Counted from the stretch's first letter, positions 52,900 through 64,000 are shown. The stretch: DNA of 64,000 nucleotides from Cephalopachus bancanus (GCA_027257055.1 JAPVLO010001688.1:54394-118393); one strand, 5' to 3'. The notes: generated by a model from the letters alone, not told the origin. Made by a program: numbers and translations.

Positions 52900-53077
52900 T
52901 TGGACTGGGAGGTGAAAGGCTGGGGTACTGCTTTTGTCTGTGGTGCAGCAGTGGTTAGAGACGGGTATAGGCAGGTGGGTTTGTAGGGTGGAGGTGGTAG
53001 GCTGGGAGGGAGGAGGGGCAGGAGGTCTGTGGCAGGAGCAACCCTTTGAGCAGTGGTGACAAAAGGAGAGGAAGACA

Positions 53078-53176
53078 TATTTCCAGAGGAATCCCATCCA
53101 AGTACTAGCCAAGCACAATTCTGCTTAGCTTCTGAAATTAGAAGAGAGTGGACTCATTCAGGGTGTGGCTGTAGAT
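53078..53176 (-). pseudogene. 5S rRNA pseudogene
   Basis: The plus strand reads atcccatccaagtactagcc, then ctgcttagcttctgaaatta and gactcattcagggtgtggct, ending gtagat. This is the reverse complement of most of 5S rRNA, in order. Many substitutions fall in the internal promoter region, and the 5S 3' end (around 53078) is poorly preserved, so it is not functional. In function 5S is the small RNA of the large ribosomal subunit, made by RNA polymerase III. Confidence 0.88.
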
Positions 53177-53599
53177 GTTGGCAGGCCAGGCACCCAGGCT
53201 GGCTCCACAGGCCAGAGCTTCACAGCCCTAGACCCTGGCCTCTTGCATTGTGTGGGGTTGCTCCTGCCAGATCTGCCCACTGTCAGTCAGCCTGACCCAT
53301 CAGGCTGTACTTTCTGAGTTCCAGGAGACATTACAAGCTCAGGAGGTGTGGCCAGAGGTAGCTGGGAAGAAGTCAGAGGAAAGTCAAGACCCCCATCATC
53401 TGATGCTGACCTCGAGCCTCCCACCCTTCTCCTACTCTCTCCTGCATGCTCCTTACAGGCATTCCTTCATCATAGCTGTGTTGAGGGTTGGGATTCCAGG
53501 TACAGTGCTAATGGCACAGCAACAACTACAGCATCTTACACTGACCTAGCACCAGGCTTCCCAATCCAACTCCTCAACTTTAGCAGCTCACCTAGCACA

Positions 53600-53700
53600 G
53601 CCTCCCTTAGAAGGCAGCCATTGTCGTATCCACTTAGGAGTAGGAACTGAGGCTCCAAAGGCACAAAGGACTTGCCCAAGCTGAGGCAGAAGGGTTAGCT
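53600..53700 (+). repeat. MIR SINE fragment
   Basis: aggaactgaggctccaaagg followed by gacttgcccaagctgaggca matches the MIR core order. Confidence 0.6.
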
Positions 53701-54719
53701 TTCTCCCAAAGAGCATACCATCTACCAAGAAGATGGATTGTTTCCAGGTAATTACAGTGCCACGAGGTAACCACAGAGAATGGTGAGTGGTCATTGGCAG
53801 GGGGTAGAATGGGAGGTAGGCTCCAACTGCACTGTCTGTCTCCCCTTTTCTTCCTGCTCTCAGGCCCCATCACTGAGCACAGTCCTCCTTGACACACTGG
53901 GCTTCCATATTGTCCTATCTTGACTCAGATGCCACAGAAGGATCCCTGCCCTTTGGGTGATAATTGACTTTTTCCTTCCTGAGGTGTACAGTCACAAAAT
54001 CCATTACTAGCCCTGAGGCTCTCTGGCAGGAGAAGGTGACAGATCAGGGAAGTGGAAGAAAAACAGCAAAGAACAGTGGAGTGGGGGGACTTCAAATCTC
54101 AAGAGGAGAGTAAACAAAGGTACAAGCTGAGTGACCTCCACAGCAGCATTCAATCCCCCAATGTTGTGTTGTGGGGAAGGAAACATCCATAATTCAGTAA
54201 AACCACACCCAAATGGTTAAAAGAGTTCTCCTCTCTCCATTTCTCATTAGTCAGACTCCATTTCCTTTCCCCTCCCCTATTTCCTCCTCTCCTTATCCCC
54301 TTTTCCCTTCCCCCACCCCACTTCATCCCACTCTCCAGTGCCCCATCTCACTAGTCTCCTTTCACAAGGTTGACCCCAATGTCCTCCTCCTCCTTGGAGT
54401 CTCTTGGCTTCCAGTCTCCAGCCCAGAGCCCACTGTGAGCCCACAGCCAGAGACATCTTTTGGAATGTGAGTCCTTCACTCCCGCTGGACACCACCAACA
54501 AATCCCTTGCTATTTAGAGCAAAACCCAATGCCCTATTCTGTGGAACTGAGCTCAGACTGATGACGGACAAAAGAGGCAGCTGGTGGCCCTCCTGCCCAA
54601 GGCCTGAAACTCACAGAAGGGAAGTTCTTATTATACAATGTTCAGTCATTGGAGCTGAGTGGTGAGATGTTTAATTGTGGAGACCTAGAGGAAAATGCAC
54701 CCTGGACTATCCTTAAAAC

Positions 54720-55050
54720 AAGGGGGCTACTACAACCCCCAACTCCCCTACCTTGTTCTCCACCTCTGTTCTGTTTGGCAACACTCTGGCTTCCTTCTAC
54801 CTGGAATGGCTCCTGGCCATTTCCTGTATTTATACCTATGCACTGGGCCTCATTCGACCCACCTCCTTCAGAAGTTGCCCCTGATACCTCCAGCAGCAGG
54901 TGAGTGTGCACTGTGCTGTTCATACCCTTCCTTTGCATCTGTGAGCCAGTGACTTTGTTCTCTAGATAGTTAAGTTCTGTCTCATCTTCCCAGCTGAAGT
55001 GTGAGGTCCTCATTGCAGGCCCAATGTCTGATCCATCTCAGGGAGCCCAG
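54720..55050 (+). repeat. L2-like LINE relic
   Basis: ttctacctggaatggctcc, ttcagaagttgcccctgata and a later gaagtgtgaggtcctcattg follow the L2 3' end loosely. The divergence is high. Confidence 0.4.
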
Positions 55051-55529
55051 TGAAGCTTGACCTAATGCCCATGTGGGTGCCCCAGAAAGGAAACTGTACA
55101 TGCAGAGGCCAAACATGTGACAGCATCTGTAGCACACTGGACAATTCTATACATGTAGTGTAAAGTGCAAGAAAATAAGGCAGTATTACATTATGACCCA
55201 AACTATAAAATAAATATCTATGAGTACATACTGATATAAAAAATGATTGAATAAATTGGGGGGAGAGAGAAATCCCCCACATAGAATTTCAAATAAATTA
55301 TTTATATATTCCATCTCAAAGGAGGCAGAGTATCCTCTCTCCTTAAGTGTGGTCTGCACTTAGCAACTTCTTTCCAAAAAGGATAATTTGGAAGAGTGGG
55401 AAAGAGTGACTCTGTAGTGGAAAATATGGTTAACACTACCTCTATCTCTGCCAGCTCTTTAATGATGTCACCTACCTCATTCCTTATACTGGTAATTTTA
55501 TCATTTTCCCCAATCACTCCAGTTGGAGA

Positions 55530-55675
55530 TCTATCATTTTTATTAACTTTCTCAAATACAACTTTGATTCATTGATTGTCCCTTTTTTTGTTTCATTGAT
55601 TTTCACTTTGATCTTTACTATTCCTTTTCATCTGGTTACCTTGTATTTAATCTGCTCTTCTATCTCTCTATTCTT
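55530..55675 (-). repeat. Old L1 ORF2 fragment, antisense, left part
   Basis: ttgattcattgattgtccct and tttcattgattttcactttg are ORF2 text in reverse. The element resumes after the younger L1, at about 62174, without loss of order. Confidence 0.6.
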
Positions 55676-56288
55676 TCTTTTAATTTAATTTAATTTTAAA
55701 GTTGTGGGGTACAAGTCAGGATTGTGTACATAAATAGTTTAGGTGAGTTTTGGGCCTTCCAGTAGATCTACTTTGCCTGGATTAGAATCAGTCACCCTTA
55801 TTGATGTTATGTGTCCCCCATTCCTGAATTTTCCTGCTACTGCCAGTTCCTTTCCTATAATATATAAATGTTTAGGGTCTGCTTATGAGTGAGACCATGT
55901 GGTACTCAGTTCTTTGCTTCTGTGATAGATCACTGACTATGATAGACTCCAAATTCATGCAAGTTGCTGCAAAGTCCATAATTGTGTCCTTCTTTAGGGC
56001 TGCATAATATTCCATCGTGAATACATGCCTTATTTTCTTTATCCAGTTCACTTTTGATGTGCAGCATGGTTGGCTCCATGTTTTTGCCATTGTGAATAAT
56101 GCTGCAGTAAACATGTGTGCAGGTATATTTTTCATAGAGTAATTTGAGTTCCTTTGGGTATATTCCCAGAAGGAAGATTGCTGGTTTGTATAAAAGGTTG
56201 GTTTTTAGATCTTTTAGGAATTACTGCACTGTTTTCCACAGAGGTTGTACTAGTTCACAATCCCACAATCCCATCAACAGTGTAGAAG

Positions 56289-56786
56289 TGAAGGGTGCAG
56301 GAAGCGACCAGAGGGGCAGCTGCCAGAATGGCGCTGAGCATGGTGAGGACACACCAGATGACAAAGGCCCTAGGTCCCGGCTTCTGTGTGTGCAGTTCCC
56401 CGTACGCGCAAAGTTCAAACCTACAAGCCTCCAATCCATAGCCAGCTTTGTTATGCATCCAATAGGACTATAACACAGTGTTGGCCCTACCCTGCTCCCA
56501 TGCAGCTCCTCCAATAGGAACATAGCACAGCCCCTTCCAGCCCGTCAGGCTAATAAATACAGCCCTCTTCCCACAACTCTCTCTCTCTCTCTTGGTCTCT
56601 CTTTCTTTCTCTGTCGCTCTCTCCCTCTCTGCAGCTCTCTCCCCACCTCTCTCCCACCTCCTCTCTCTCTCTTACTCTCTCCCTTTTTCTTTTTTCCCAT
56701 TACAGATCCCCTCTGTAACAGCCACTTTAATAAATCTCTTGGTCCTGGCCGGGTGTGGAGTCAGTACTGGTGCTGAACTTCTTTCA
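56289..56786 (+). repeat. 5' LTR of provirus
   Basis: TG...CA ends (tgaagggtgc to ttctttca). It contains ccaatagg boxes, a TATA-like taataaata (near 56551), a long CT-rich tract and aataaa near 56727. The order fits U3-R-U5. Confidence 0.88.
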
Positions 56787-56787
56787 T

Positions 56788-56805
56788 TGGTGCCGTGACT
56801 CAGAT
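56788..56805 (+). other. Primer binding site, tRNA-His type
   Basis: tggtgccgtgactcagat lies two bases after the LTR. It matches the complement of the tRNA-His 3' end with one mismatch (A for G at position 15). HERV-H elements use the same primer class. Confidence 0.8.
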
Positions 56806-57700
56806 CAGGTGCTCCCTTGCCTTTGTGCGGATGTATTCCCATAGGGGGATCCCCGACCTGGTGCCAGTGGCCACTCCAGCCCTCCCGGACCTTCGCCACC
56901 ATTTTGAATGTGTGAACTGCATCCACCAGCGACCATTGGATAAGTGAGTTCCCCAGACACAGAAGCCTGAAACTTGCCCAGGATCCCCAGGGGGAACTGG
57001 CCCTTGATCGTCTGGCAGCCCCACCGGCCCCAGGGCAAGGGGGAACTCACCCTGCCTCAGCCTTCATGGCCACAGTGGGCCCTAAAGTTCCCTCTTCTCT
57101 TTTCTCTCTGAACCCCTTTAAAAATTTCCCTGGCTGCTGAGCTGCAGTGGGCCCAGGGGTCCCCCGTCTGCCAACCCACACCCGCTTTTGTAAAATTCTC
57201 TCTCTCTCTCCCCCTGCAAGGAATCCCAGCTGTCGGGGTGCAGCGGACCCCGGGGGGCCATGTCTGCTGCCCACAGGAAATTTTGAAGGACTCCCATATC
57301 TGTCGGGTAACAGGGAGCCTCGGAGGCTCCATGTTTGTTGCCCCCCAGTAAACCCTATTGACGGCAGGAATCTCGAACACACTCCCACCCCGCCCATCAA
57401 GGCTTTCCTCTGGTTCAAAAATTCTTGCACAAGGGGGCCTGACTCCTCGGTTCTCCAGGAGGGCCCTGTTTTTGCCAAACCCCTGTGACAACAGGCTTTG
57501 CCACAGCCACACTTCTCGGGAAACCAAATCTTTGGGGGATGCCCTGTTTAGTCTACCTGTCTCACCATGGGAGGCTTGTCATTCTGCCGCGATTCCCTCT
57601 TAAATGCCTCTTAAACAATCCACTTTCTTTCTCTGTCCCCCGATATTAAACCCAAATGCCTAATTCCCTCTGCACACAGGACTGACTACATATCCCTTAG
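56806..57700 (+). other. Provirus leader and degraded start of gag
   Basis: Leader and 5' gag region with repeated text gggggaactggccc, ggcccaggggtccccc and similar. No continuous frame is present. Frames at 57047-57527 on the minus strand are shadows. Confidence 0.45.
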
Positions 57701-58730
57701 ACAATCAAAATCAGTGGCCCCTCAGGGGTCCCTCAATCCTGATATTATTCGGGACTTATATAATTTCTGTGAGCATCCCAAAAGGTGGGTAGAGATCCCC
57801 TATATTCAGTCCTTTTCTCTCCTCCGTGAACATCCTTGCCTGTGTCTCAATTGTAACCCCTCTAACTTCCACTCTCAACTCATGCTAACATCTACTGCTT
57901 CTCCTACAACTTTTCTTTCTCCCATTGTTCCACGCACACGTGAGCCTCCTCCTCTAAGTTCTCCTCCCCGCACTACAGACCCTGCAAGTTCCATTTCTGC
58001 TCCCTCCTCCATCTCAGATTTCAATCCTAAGATGAGCCCCCCCCTTTCAAGCAACCTAAGGCTTCCCCACCCCCACATTCCTCTTCAGCCCCACCCACTT
58101 CTGCTCCAGCAGTTCAATCTATATATCCTCCCCTTCCAATCGTTCCCCAGTGTACCCTCCGTAACCCGAACCAAGGCCTACCCGGGGTCCTAGCAGTTAC
58201 TAATATTGATTTAGACTCTATAAAGGGACAAACTCTTTTTGGGTATATATTTTATCTCCCAGTCAACACTGGGTATTAGGCCAAACTCCAAAAAATTTAA
58301 AAAAGGGGCCCCCAAACCCCTCAATTAGGCTATTAGACAGGCCCCTAAAATCTTTAACAACCAAAAAGGGGGAAAGAATACAGGACCACCAACATAAGCA
58401 GGAAGCACTTCAGCTTTTATCTACACTTTAGCAGAAAAGGCCACCACTGATAATCTTCCACCCCAGATGGTCAATAGCAGAAGGGTACACAGCCCCTTCC
58501 CCGGTTTGTTTCCAAGCCTCAAAATGGGGATATGGCCAAAGACTGTCAAGCCCTGCCCACCAGCAAAACCCTGTCCCAAATGCAAACAGCATGAGCATTG
58601 GGGTCATTTGCCTCATTCACCCAGAAGGAAGAAGCACATGGCCCAGAGGGTTGCTGCAATTAAGGGACACCAGGCATCTTACACGATCTCAAAAGGGGAT
58701 CTCTTGGGGTTGCTCCAGTCAGATTGACTC
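57701..58730 (+). pseudogene. gag remnant of the provirus
   Basis: An open stretch ending at 58193 holds a matrix-like part (SLNPDIIRDLYNF, IPYIQSF, LREHPCLC) and then a proline/serine-rich part. It stops there. In the same phase, 58467-58727 holds a nucleocapsid-like knuckle, C-P-K-C then four residues, His, four residues, then Pro where the last Cys should be (58572-58613). The capsid between them is missing or unreadable. In a retrovirus gag builds the particle. This copy cannot. Confidence 0.7.
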
Positions 58731-58779
58731 ACCCAACTTGGTAGCCCCCAAAGTCTTCAGAACAAACCATTAAACCAAC

Positions 58780-59070
58780 TGAGCCTAGGGTGAAAATCAG
58801 TAGTGGCAGGGTTATATCATTTGTTATTTAAAACGGGGCTGCATGCTCAGATCTACTTACATTTCCTGGTCCACCCCCCTTCACCCCTTTTGGTTGTGGG
58901 GGGACAGGGCATTATATCCAGGCCCCTCACTACACCATTACTTCCATGTGTTCTGGGGGATAAAATTTCAACACTCTTTCCTTGTTTGCAATGTGTCCAG
59001 CTCCATTATTGGGAAGGGACATTATGACAAAAATTAAAACTCACACCACTTACTTTTTGGGGGCCTTTTG
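58780..59070 (+). pseudogene. Protease-region remnant of the provirus
   Basis: The bases at 59003-59032 read PLLGRDIMTK in one frame, the motif that ends gammaretroviral proteases before the reverse transcriptase. The upstream part is spread over two frames. The active-site region is not clear. The sequence then departs from recognisable pol. Confidence 0.55.
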
Positions 59071-60253
59071 TATAGCTTTGGATTTCCCTAATAGTTCCAC
59101 ATGGATCCTATCTAAGCCCTTCCATTTCATATAAACTTATTGCTTTGGTTAGAGCTCTGAGGGTTTGGAAAAATGTAAAGAAAGTTGTTGGTGTAAGGTA
59201 TGTTTTAGTAAGAAAGGATAAAGGAAAGATAATTGTATAGGAAAGAAACTTGTATGGTACATTTTTGTTCTATAATAGAATGGCTGGTTAAAAAGCATAG
59301 AACAAAAATAAAGGTTAAGCATGTCAAAGAATGGTATGAGTTTATCGAACATGGTAGGTGAAAGTTTGTGAAAAGAAGTAAAAGGAATTCTATAAGCACT
59401 CAGGCTTCAAAAAAGGTTCCATAAATTTACCATTAATATCAGTTACACTAATGATAGGCCAACATGCTACTCGAAGGCCAGAACATGAGCTTCTTAATTA
59501 ACAATCTCCAAGAAATTTTTTCTTTAAATAACAGAGGGGAGAAAAAAGAGACAAAATTCAATTAGCCCTCCCCCCTCCCCCATGTCTTTGTTACAAAATA
59601 GCGAGGTTTTTTTTCTTTTCAAAATCATTGGACCATCATTTTGGCTAAATAAGTAACTTTTACAATAACTACTGTGATTTTGTGTTATAACATGCTTTTA
59701 AAAACTTTGGTACTTAAACTCTTCAAGTTCTTAATTCAGTCTCTAGGGTGAGATAAGCAGCAAGCTCCAAAAACCACACCTACCCCACTCCCTTTTAAAT
59801 TGCCTAAAGGCCAGGTAAATTAATTTCACTAACAACATTGCCAAATTGCTAACAAACTTTAAAAACTCCTTCCAGGCACAAGGATTACTATCCAACATAG
59901 GATGAGTGACAAAATAAACCCGGACTTCACTCTCTAGCATATCAATTGTTATAAAAGTATATCAGCACTTAACTTTTCTTTTAGATATGCTCTCTTCCAG
60001 GTTTTTTGTCTACCTCCACAGCCTGCTCCAGGACAGCTAGTTACTACCATCCTTGTGTTTATTAGAAGACTGGCCAGAACAAGTGCTGTTTACACTTACA
60101 AGGAACCTTCATGGAACTCTCACCTGTGGAAATCTACACCTTCAGCGCCTACCTTTGGCCCCGGGTCTGGCTGGTTTGCACCCTTCCACCACCTTACCCC
60201 CACAACGCCCCAACCCGCAGGAAGTAGCCAGAAAAGTAAGATGCCCTCCCCAT
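59071..60253 (+). other. Unassigned interior of the provirus
   Basis: AT-rich sequence up to about 59990, then a C-rich part before the 3' LTR. I recognise neither reverse transcriptase nor envelope. It may contain the very end of env and a 3' untranslated part joined by deletion. Confidence 0.4.
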
Positions 60254-60272
60254 AAAAAACAAAAAGGTGGAA
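60254..60272 (+). other. Polypurine tract before 3' LTR
   Basis: aaaaaacaaaaaggtggaa sits immediately upstream of the 3' LTR start, as needed for plus-strand priming in reverse transcription. Confidence 0.6.
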
Positions 60273-60749
60273 TGAAAGGTGCAGGAAGTGAAGAGGGGCG
60301 GCTCCCAGAATGGCCCAAACAGGTGAGAAAACACCAGAACAAAGGCCTAGTCCCGCTTCTGTGTGTGCAGTTCCCGCCAGGGAAATTCAAACCTACAAGC
60401 CTCCAATTCTAGCCAGCTTTGTTATGTCCAATAGGGCTATAACACAGCATTGGCCCCCCCCTGCTCCCATGAGCTCCTCCAATAGGAACATAGCACAGCC
60501 CCTTCCAGCCCCCGTCAGGCTAATAAATACCCCTCTCCCCGCAACTCTCTTTCTCTTTCTCCTTTCTCTCTCTGTCGCTCTCTCCCTCTCTGCAGTCTCT
60601 CCCCCTCTCTCCCCCTTCCTCTCTCTCTTTACTCTCTCTTTCTCTCTCTCTTTTCTTTTTTCCCATTACAGATCCCCCCTGTAACAGCCCCTTTAATAAA
60701 TCTTTGGTCCTGGCCGGGTGGAGTCATTACTGGCACCGAACTTCTTTCA
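60273..60749 (+). repeat. 3' LTR of provirus
   Basis: It starts tgaaaggtgc and ends ttctttca, parallel to the 5' LTR. The two differ by substitutions and many 1-5-base gaps, so the insertion is not recent. Confidence 0.88.
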
Positions 60750-62173
60750 AGAATGTTCCTTTGTCCTCACATCCTCTCCAGCATCTGTTGTTTTTGAGTC
60801 ATTGAGATGGCCCCCCTGACTGGAGTTAGGTGGTATCTCGTGTGGTTTTAATTTTAAAAACTTTGATGATTAATGAGGATGAGCATATATTCATGTATCT
60901 GTTGGCTGCTTATGTCTTCTTTTGAGGAGTGTCTATTCTATCTTTTGCCCATTTTGTAATTGGGCTGTTTGTTGTGTTGTTGTTGTTTCTTTTGTTCTTT
61001 GCTTTCTGCACACTTTAGTTCCTTGTAGATCCTGGATGTTAGGCCTTTTTCAGGTATACAGTTGGCAAATATTCTTCCCCCATTCTGTGGGCTGTCTCCT
61101 ACTCTCTTGATGGTTTCTTTTGCTTTGCAAAAGCTTTTCAGCTTGGTGAGGTTCCACTTGTCTATCTTATCATTTATGGTGTGGGCCTATTCCAATTTCC
61201 ATAAGGGTATCTCCTGCATTTCCTAAGATTCTTGTAGTTTGAGGTTTTATGTTTAGGTCTTTGATCCATCTAGAGTTTGTTTTTGTGTAAAGTGATAGGT
61301 TTCAATTTTCTGCATGTGGAAGCCAGTTTTCCCAGCACCATTTACTGAATACATTCTCCTCTCCTCAGGGGCTGTTGGTGGAGGACTTGTCAAAGATGAG
61401 TTGGTTGAGAAATTGAGATTTTTGCTTCTGGAATCTCTATCCTGTTCCATTGGTCTATATGCCTGTTCTTGTACCAATATCAGGCTGTTTTGTTTACTGT
61501 ACCCTTATAATAAAGTTTAAAAGGGGTGGGGGATTTAGCCGGGTCAAAGGGGAAATCTCCAAATTCGCTGTTCCATGTGTAATTCCTCTTGACTGAGCCA
61601 AATTCACGGGTTTTGGGCCCTATTCTGGGTACAGTGACTCAATAAAAAAAAAGTTTAAAGTCTGGAAGTGTGATATCTCCTGCTTTGTTTCTTTTGATGA
61701 GAATTGTTTTGGCTATTTGTGGTCTTTTATGTTTCCATATGAATTTCTCTATTGTTGTTTCCAGGTCTGAGAAGAATGATGTTGGTAATTTAATGAGTAT
61801 TGTGTTGAATCTGTAGATTACCATGGGTAGGATGGACATCTTAACAGTGTTGATTCTTCCATCTCATGAACATGGAGTATTTTCCATTTGTTTGTGTCTT
61901 CTTTGATTTCTGTGAGCAGTGATTTGTAGTTTTTGTTGTAAAGATCTTTCACTTCTCTGCTTAGGAAGATGCCAAGGTATTTCTTTTGTGTGATGTGTGA
62001 CTATTGTGAATGTGATTGTGCTTTTTATTTGGTTCTCTGTTGTTGGTGAATAAGAATGTGACTGTCTTTTGCACAGTGATTTTGTACCCTGAGACTTTGC
62101 CAAAGTCGTTTATCAGTTCAAGGTTTTTGACAGATTTTGGGTTTTCCAGGTATAGGGTAATATCGTCTGCATT

Positions 62174-63030
62174 TCTCTATTCTTAAAGTGGAAACTGAGG
62201 TCACTGATCTCAGACCTTTCTTCTTTTCTAATATAGTATTTAAATTTCCCTTTCTAGTATGGTATCTATAAACTCCCCTTTAATTACTGCTTTAGTGACA
62301 ACCCACAAATTCTATGTTGTTTTTCTATTTCCACTCACTACAAATTGCTTTCTAATTTTCCTTTCAATTTATTTTTTGACCTATGGATTATTTGAAGTGA
62401 GTTAATTTTCAAATATTTTGAGATTTTTGAAGGATCTTTCTGCTACTGATTTTTAATTTTATTCCATTGTGGCCAAAGAACATACTTTGTATTTGAATGC
62501 TTTTGAGCATATTATTTTCAAATGGGTTACAATGTGGTCTATCATCATAAATGTTTCATGTGCACTTGAGAACAGTGTATATTCTGCTTTTATAGAGTGG
62601 AATGCTCTGTAAATATAAATCAGATCAAGTGTTGCTCAAGTCACCTGTCTTCTTGCTGATTTTCTGCTTTCTTATTCTATGAATTATTGAGAGGGGTATT
62701 AAAATCTCTGATAGTTGTGCGTTTGTCTGTCTTTCCTGGCAGTTTTATTAGTTTGCATTTTGAATCTTTCTTATTAGATGCCAAAACATTTAGGAGTGTT
62801 ATGTCTTCTCCATTAATTGGTCACATTATCAGTATGAGATATCCTCTTTAATCCCTGGTAACATTCTTTACTCTTTTTCAAATCTGTTCTTTGCTCTGAA
62901 ATCTATTCTTTGCTCTGAAATCTTTGCTTTAAAAGCTACTTCCACTTTTTATTTTCTAGACTTAGCTTGGTATATCTTTTTCCATCCTTTTACATCTAAT
63001 CTATTTGTATCTTTGTATTTGAAGTACATT
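62174..63030 (-). repeat. Old L1 ORF2 fragment, antisense, right part
   Basis: Continuation of the element at 55530-55675: gacctttcttcttttctaat, tttaattactgctttagtga, ggcagttttattagtttgca. It runs to the endonuclease region and is heavily diverged. Confidence 0.7.
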
Positions 63031-64000
63031 ACTTGTGCACAGGAACATCTGCCATTCTCCAAGTATCTCTCAGAAGAAGGCAGCAGAGGCCAGCAACCTC
63101 TCAACACCTGGCACCTGGCCTACACCACCAGCTGCAGCAATAGCTGAGCACTGACAGCAGGGACCATGGAGAAGATGCAGGAGGAGATCTGGAGCTGAGC
63201 CCTGCTGCAGTATAAGACTTGGGCCCCTGCCATTTTCTTTGTCCTGGGACTGGGCAGGGACCTGCTCTATCTCACCTGATTCTAGGCAGCCTGCATCCTG
63301 AGACTGAGAGGTGATCTCTGTACCCCACAGGGATTGACCATTGCTTGCCTAGGGCAGATACTCTAGGTGCACAATACAGGAGAAACAGATGCCCTACCTC
63401 CCACACTGGATAAAGTACAGATGCATGTAGTTGGAGTGGGAGACCTAGCATCAACTGAATTAGAGTGAGTCCTGATCTGAGTCACCCCCCTTCCTTAGCA
63501 GTCCTGGGGCATCTGATTCACATGGAGAGCAGCCCTCTCAGCCTGTGGGATGAAAGTAGAGGGGAGGAGTCAGGGACTAAGCCCACTCCCTACTGTCACC
63601 AAAAGAAGTAACGCTGGACACACCAGCTTTAAAAAAAGGAAAAGGAACCTAAAGTTCCAGAAATGTCCACAAGAGGGAGCTCGGATTTTGTTTGGTTTGG
63701 GTTTTTTTTCCCAATCTCTCCACAGATCTTTCTGTGAGTGTCTTCTGATTTTAATTTCCCCTTTTTCTCCCCCATCTCTTTTTTTTACATATGGGTATAT
63801 TTGAGGGAGAGTGTATCTTCAATTTTTTGTGTGTTCATTTGTGTTCTTTTCTGTTTTCCTCATCCTTCCATCGTTCTTCTTATCTTATTCTTTCCCCTAT
63901 GCTGCCCCTCCACCCACCGCTGCTGCCGCTGCTGGCGCCACCGACACGCGGCCTCTGGGAGGGGTAGCATATCGCACCACACGGCCCGAGGAGATCCACA
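63031..64000. other. Unassigned sequence to window end
   Basis: Moderate-GC sequence without a recognised repeat or domain. It may be the divergent 5' part of the old L1, but ORF1 was not recognised. The last 100 bases become GC-rich (ccgctgctgccgctgctggc). A CTCF-like ccacaagagggagc lies at 63667-63680. Confidence 0.3.

Larger units (their letters stand above)
52646..55529. other. Repeat-poor segment with old relics
   Basis: This is single-copy-looking sequence of moderate GC. It holds a 5S rRNA pseudogene, MIR and L2 relics and a CTCF-like motif, each listed separately. Frames up to 137 codons overlap and have no domain. Confidence 0.5.
56289..60749 (+). mobile_element. Class I (ERV-H-like) provirus, internally deleted
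   Basis: It has paired LTRs (56289-56786 and 60273-60749), a primer binding site next to the 5' LTR, a purine tract before the 3' LTR, and gag and protease relics between. The flanks agaag (56284-56288) and agaat (60750-60754) are consistent with a 5-bp duplication in the host L1. At 4.46 kb it is about half a normal gammaretrovirus-like provirus. I recognise no reverse transcriptase, integrase or envelope block, so most of pol and env is missing. The His-type primer site and the gag text (for example IPYIQSF with LREHPCLC) suggest the ERV-H group. Confidence 0.85.
55676..62173 (-). mobile_element. Younger L1, antisense, split by a provirus
   Basis: The L1 begins with a T-rich tail and 3' UTR at 55676, is interrupted at 56289-60749, and resumes with the next ORF2 bases (tgttcctttgtcctcacatc). 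It ends at 62173 inside the reverse-transcriptase region. Flanking tctctattctt at 55665-55675 and 62174-62184 is its target-site duplication within the older L1. ORF2 frames are short and broken. Confidence 0.85.

Overview
This is primate nuclear DNA. Alu SINEs, L1 LINEs in nested layers, MIR, L2 and Tigger relics, endogenous retroviral LTRs and a KRAB-type C2H2 zinc-finger exon all point there. The Alus share a left-arm start reading CTCAGCCTGTAATCCC, the middle segment CTCTACAATAAATCAAAAA and a 3' end GAGACTCCAACTC. These differ from the usual simian forms and lack the long lemur/galago-type middle insertion. I infer a non-simian primate, with tarsier the best guess, but this rests on remembered repeat sequences and not on a search.

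Layout. (1) 957-4912 is the terminal zinc-finger exon of a ZNF717-like gene, with about 35 finger units. It is broken by several frameshifts and so is probably a pseudogene. Its middle part grew by tandem duplication of a 252-bp, three-finger block. (2) 5-11.7 kb is non-coding sequence with old L1, one Alu, microsatellites and a short L1 with target-site duplications. (3) 11.7-18.4 kb is a full-length antisense L1 interrupted by two Alus. (4) 18.4-40 kb is a mosaic of Alus, LTRs, L1 pieces and a repeat-poor AT-rich stretch (28.5-33.1 kb) that contains a 124-bp direct duplication. (5) 40.5-47.3 kb is old antisense L1. (6) 47.6-50.1 kb is an abrupt GC- and CpG-rich island with two minisatellites and a strong CTCF-like motif, the best candidate for an unannotated promoter or regulatory element. 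(7) 50.7-52.6 kb is another antisense L1. (8) 52.6-55.5 kb is a repeat-poor segment with a 5S rRNA pseudogene, MIR, L2 and another CTCF-like motif. (9) 55.5-63.0 kb is a three-layer nest: an old antisense L1, inside it a younger antisense L1, and inside that a 4.46-kb class I provirus with two LTRs, a tRNA-His-type primer binding site and gag/protease remnants.

No intact protein-coding gene could be supported. Nearly all long reading frames are L1 ORF2/ORF1 relics, Alu frames or stop-poor frames of the GC-rich island. The strongest observations are the provirus and its nested setting, the isolated CpG island, the zinc-finger array expansion and the near-identical 124-bp local duplication.
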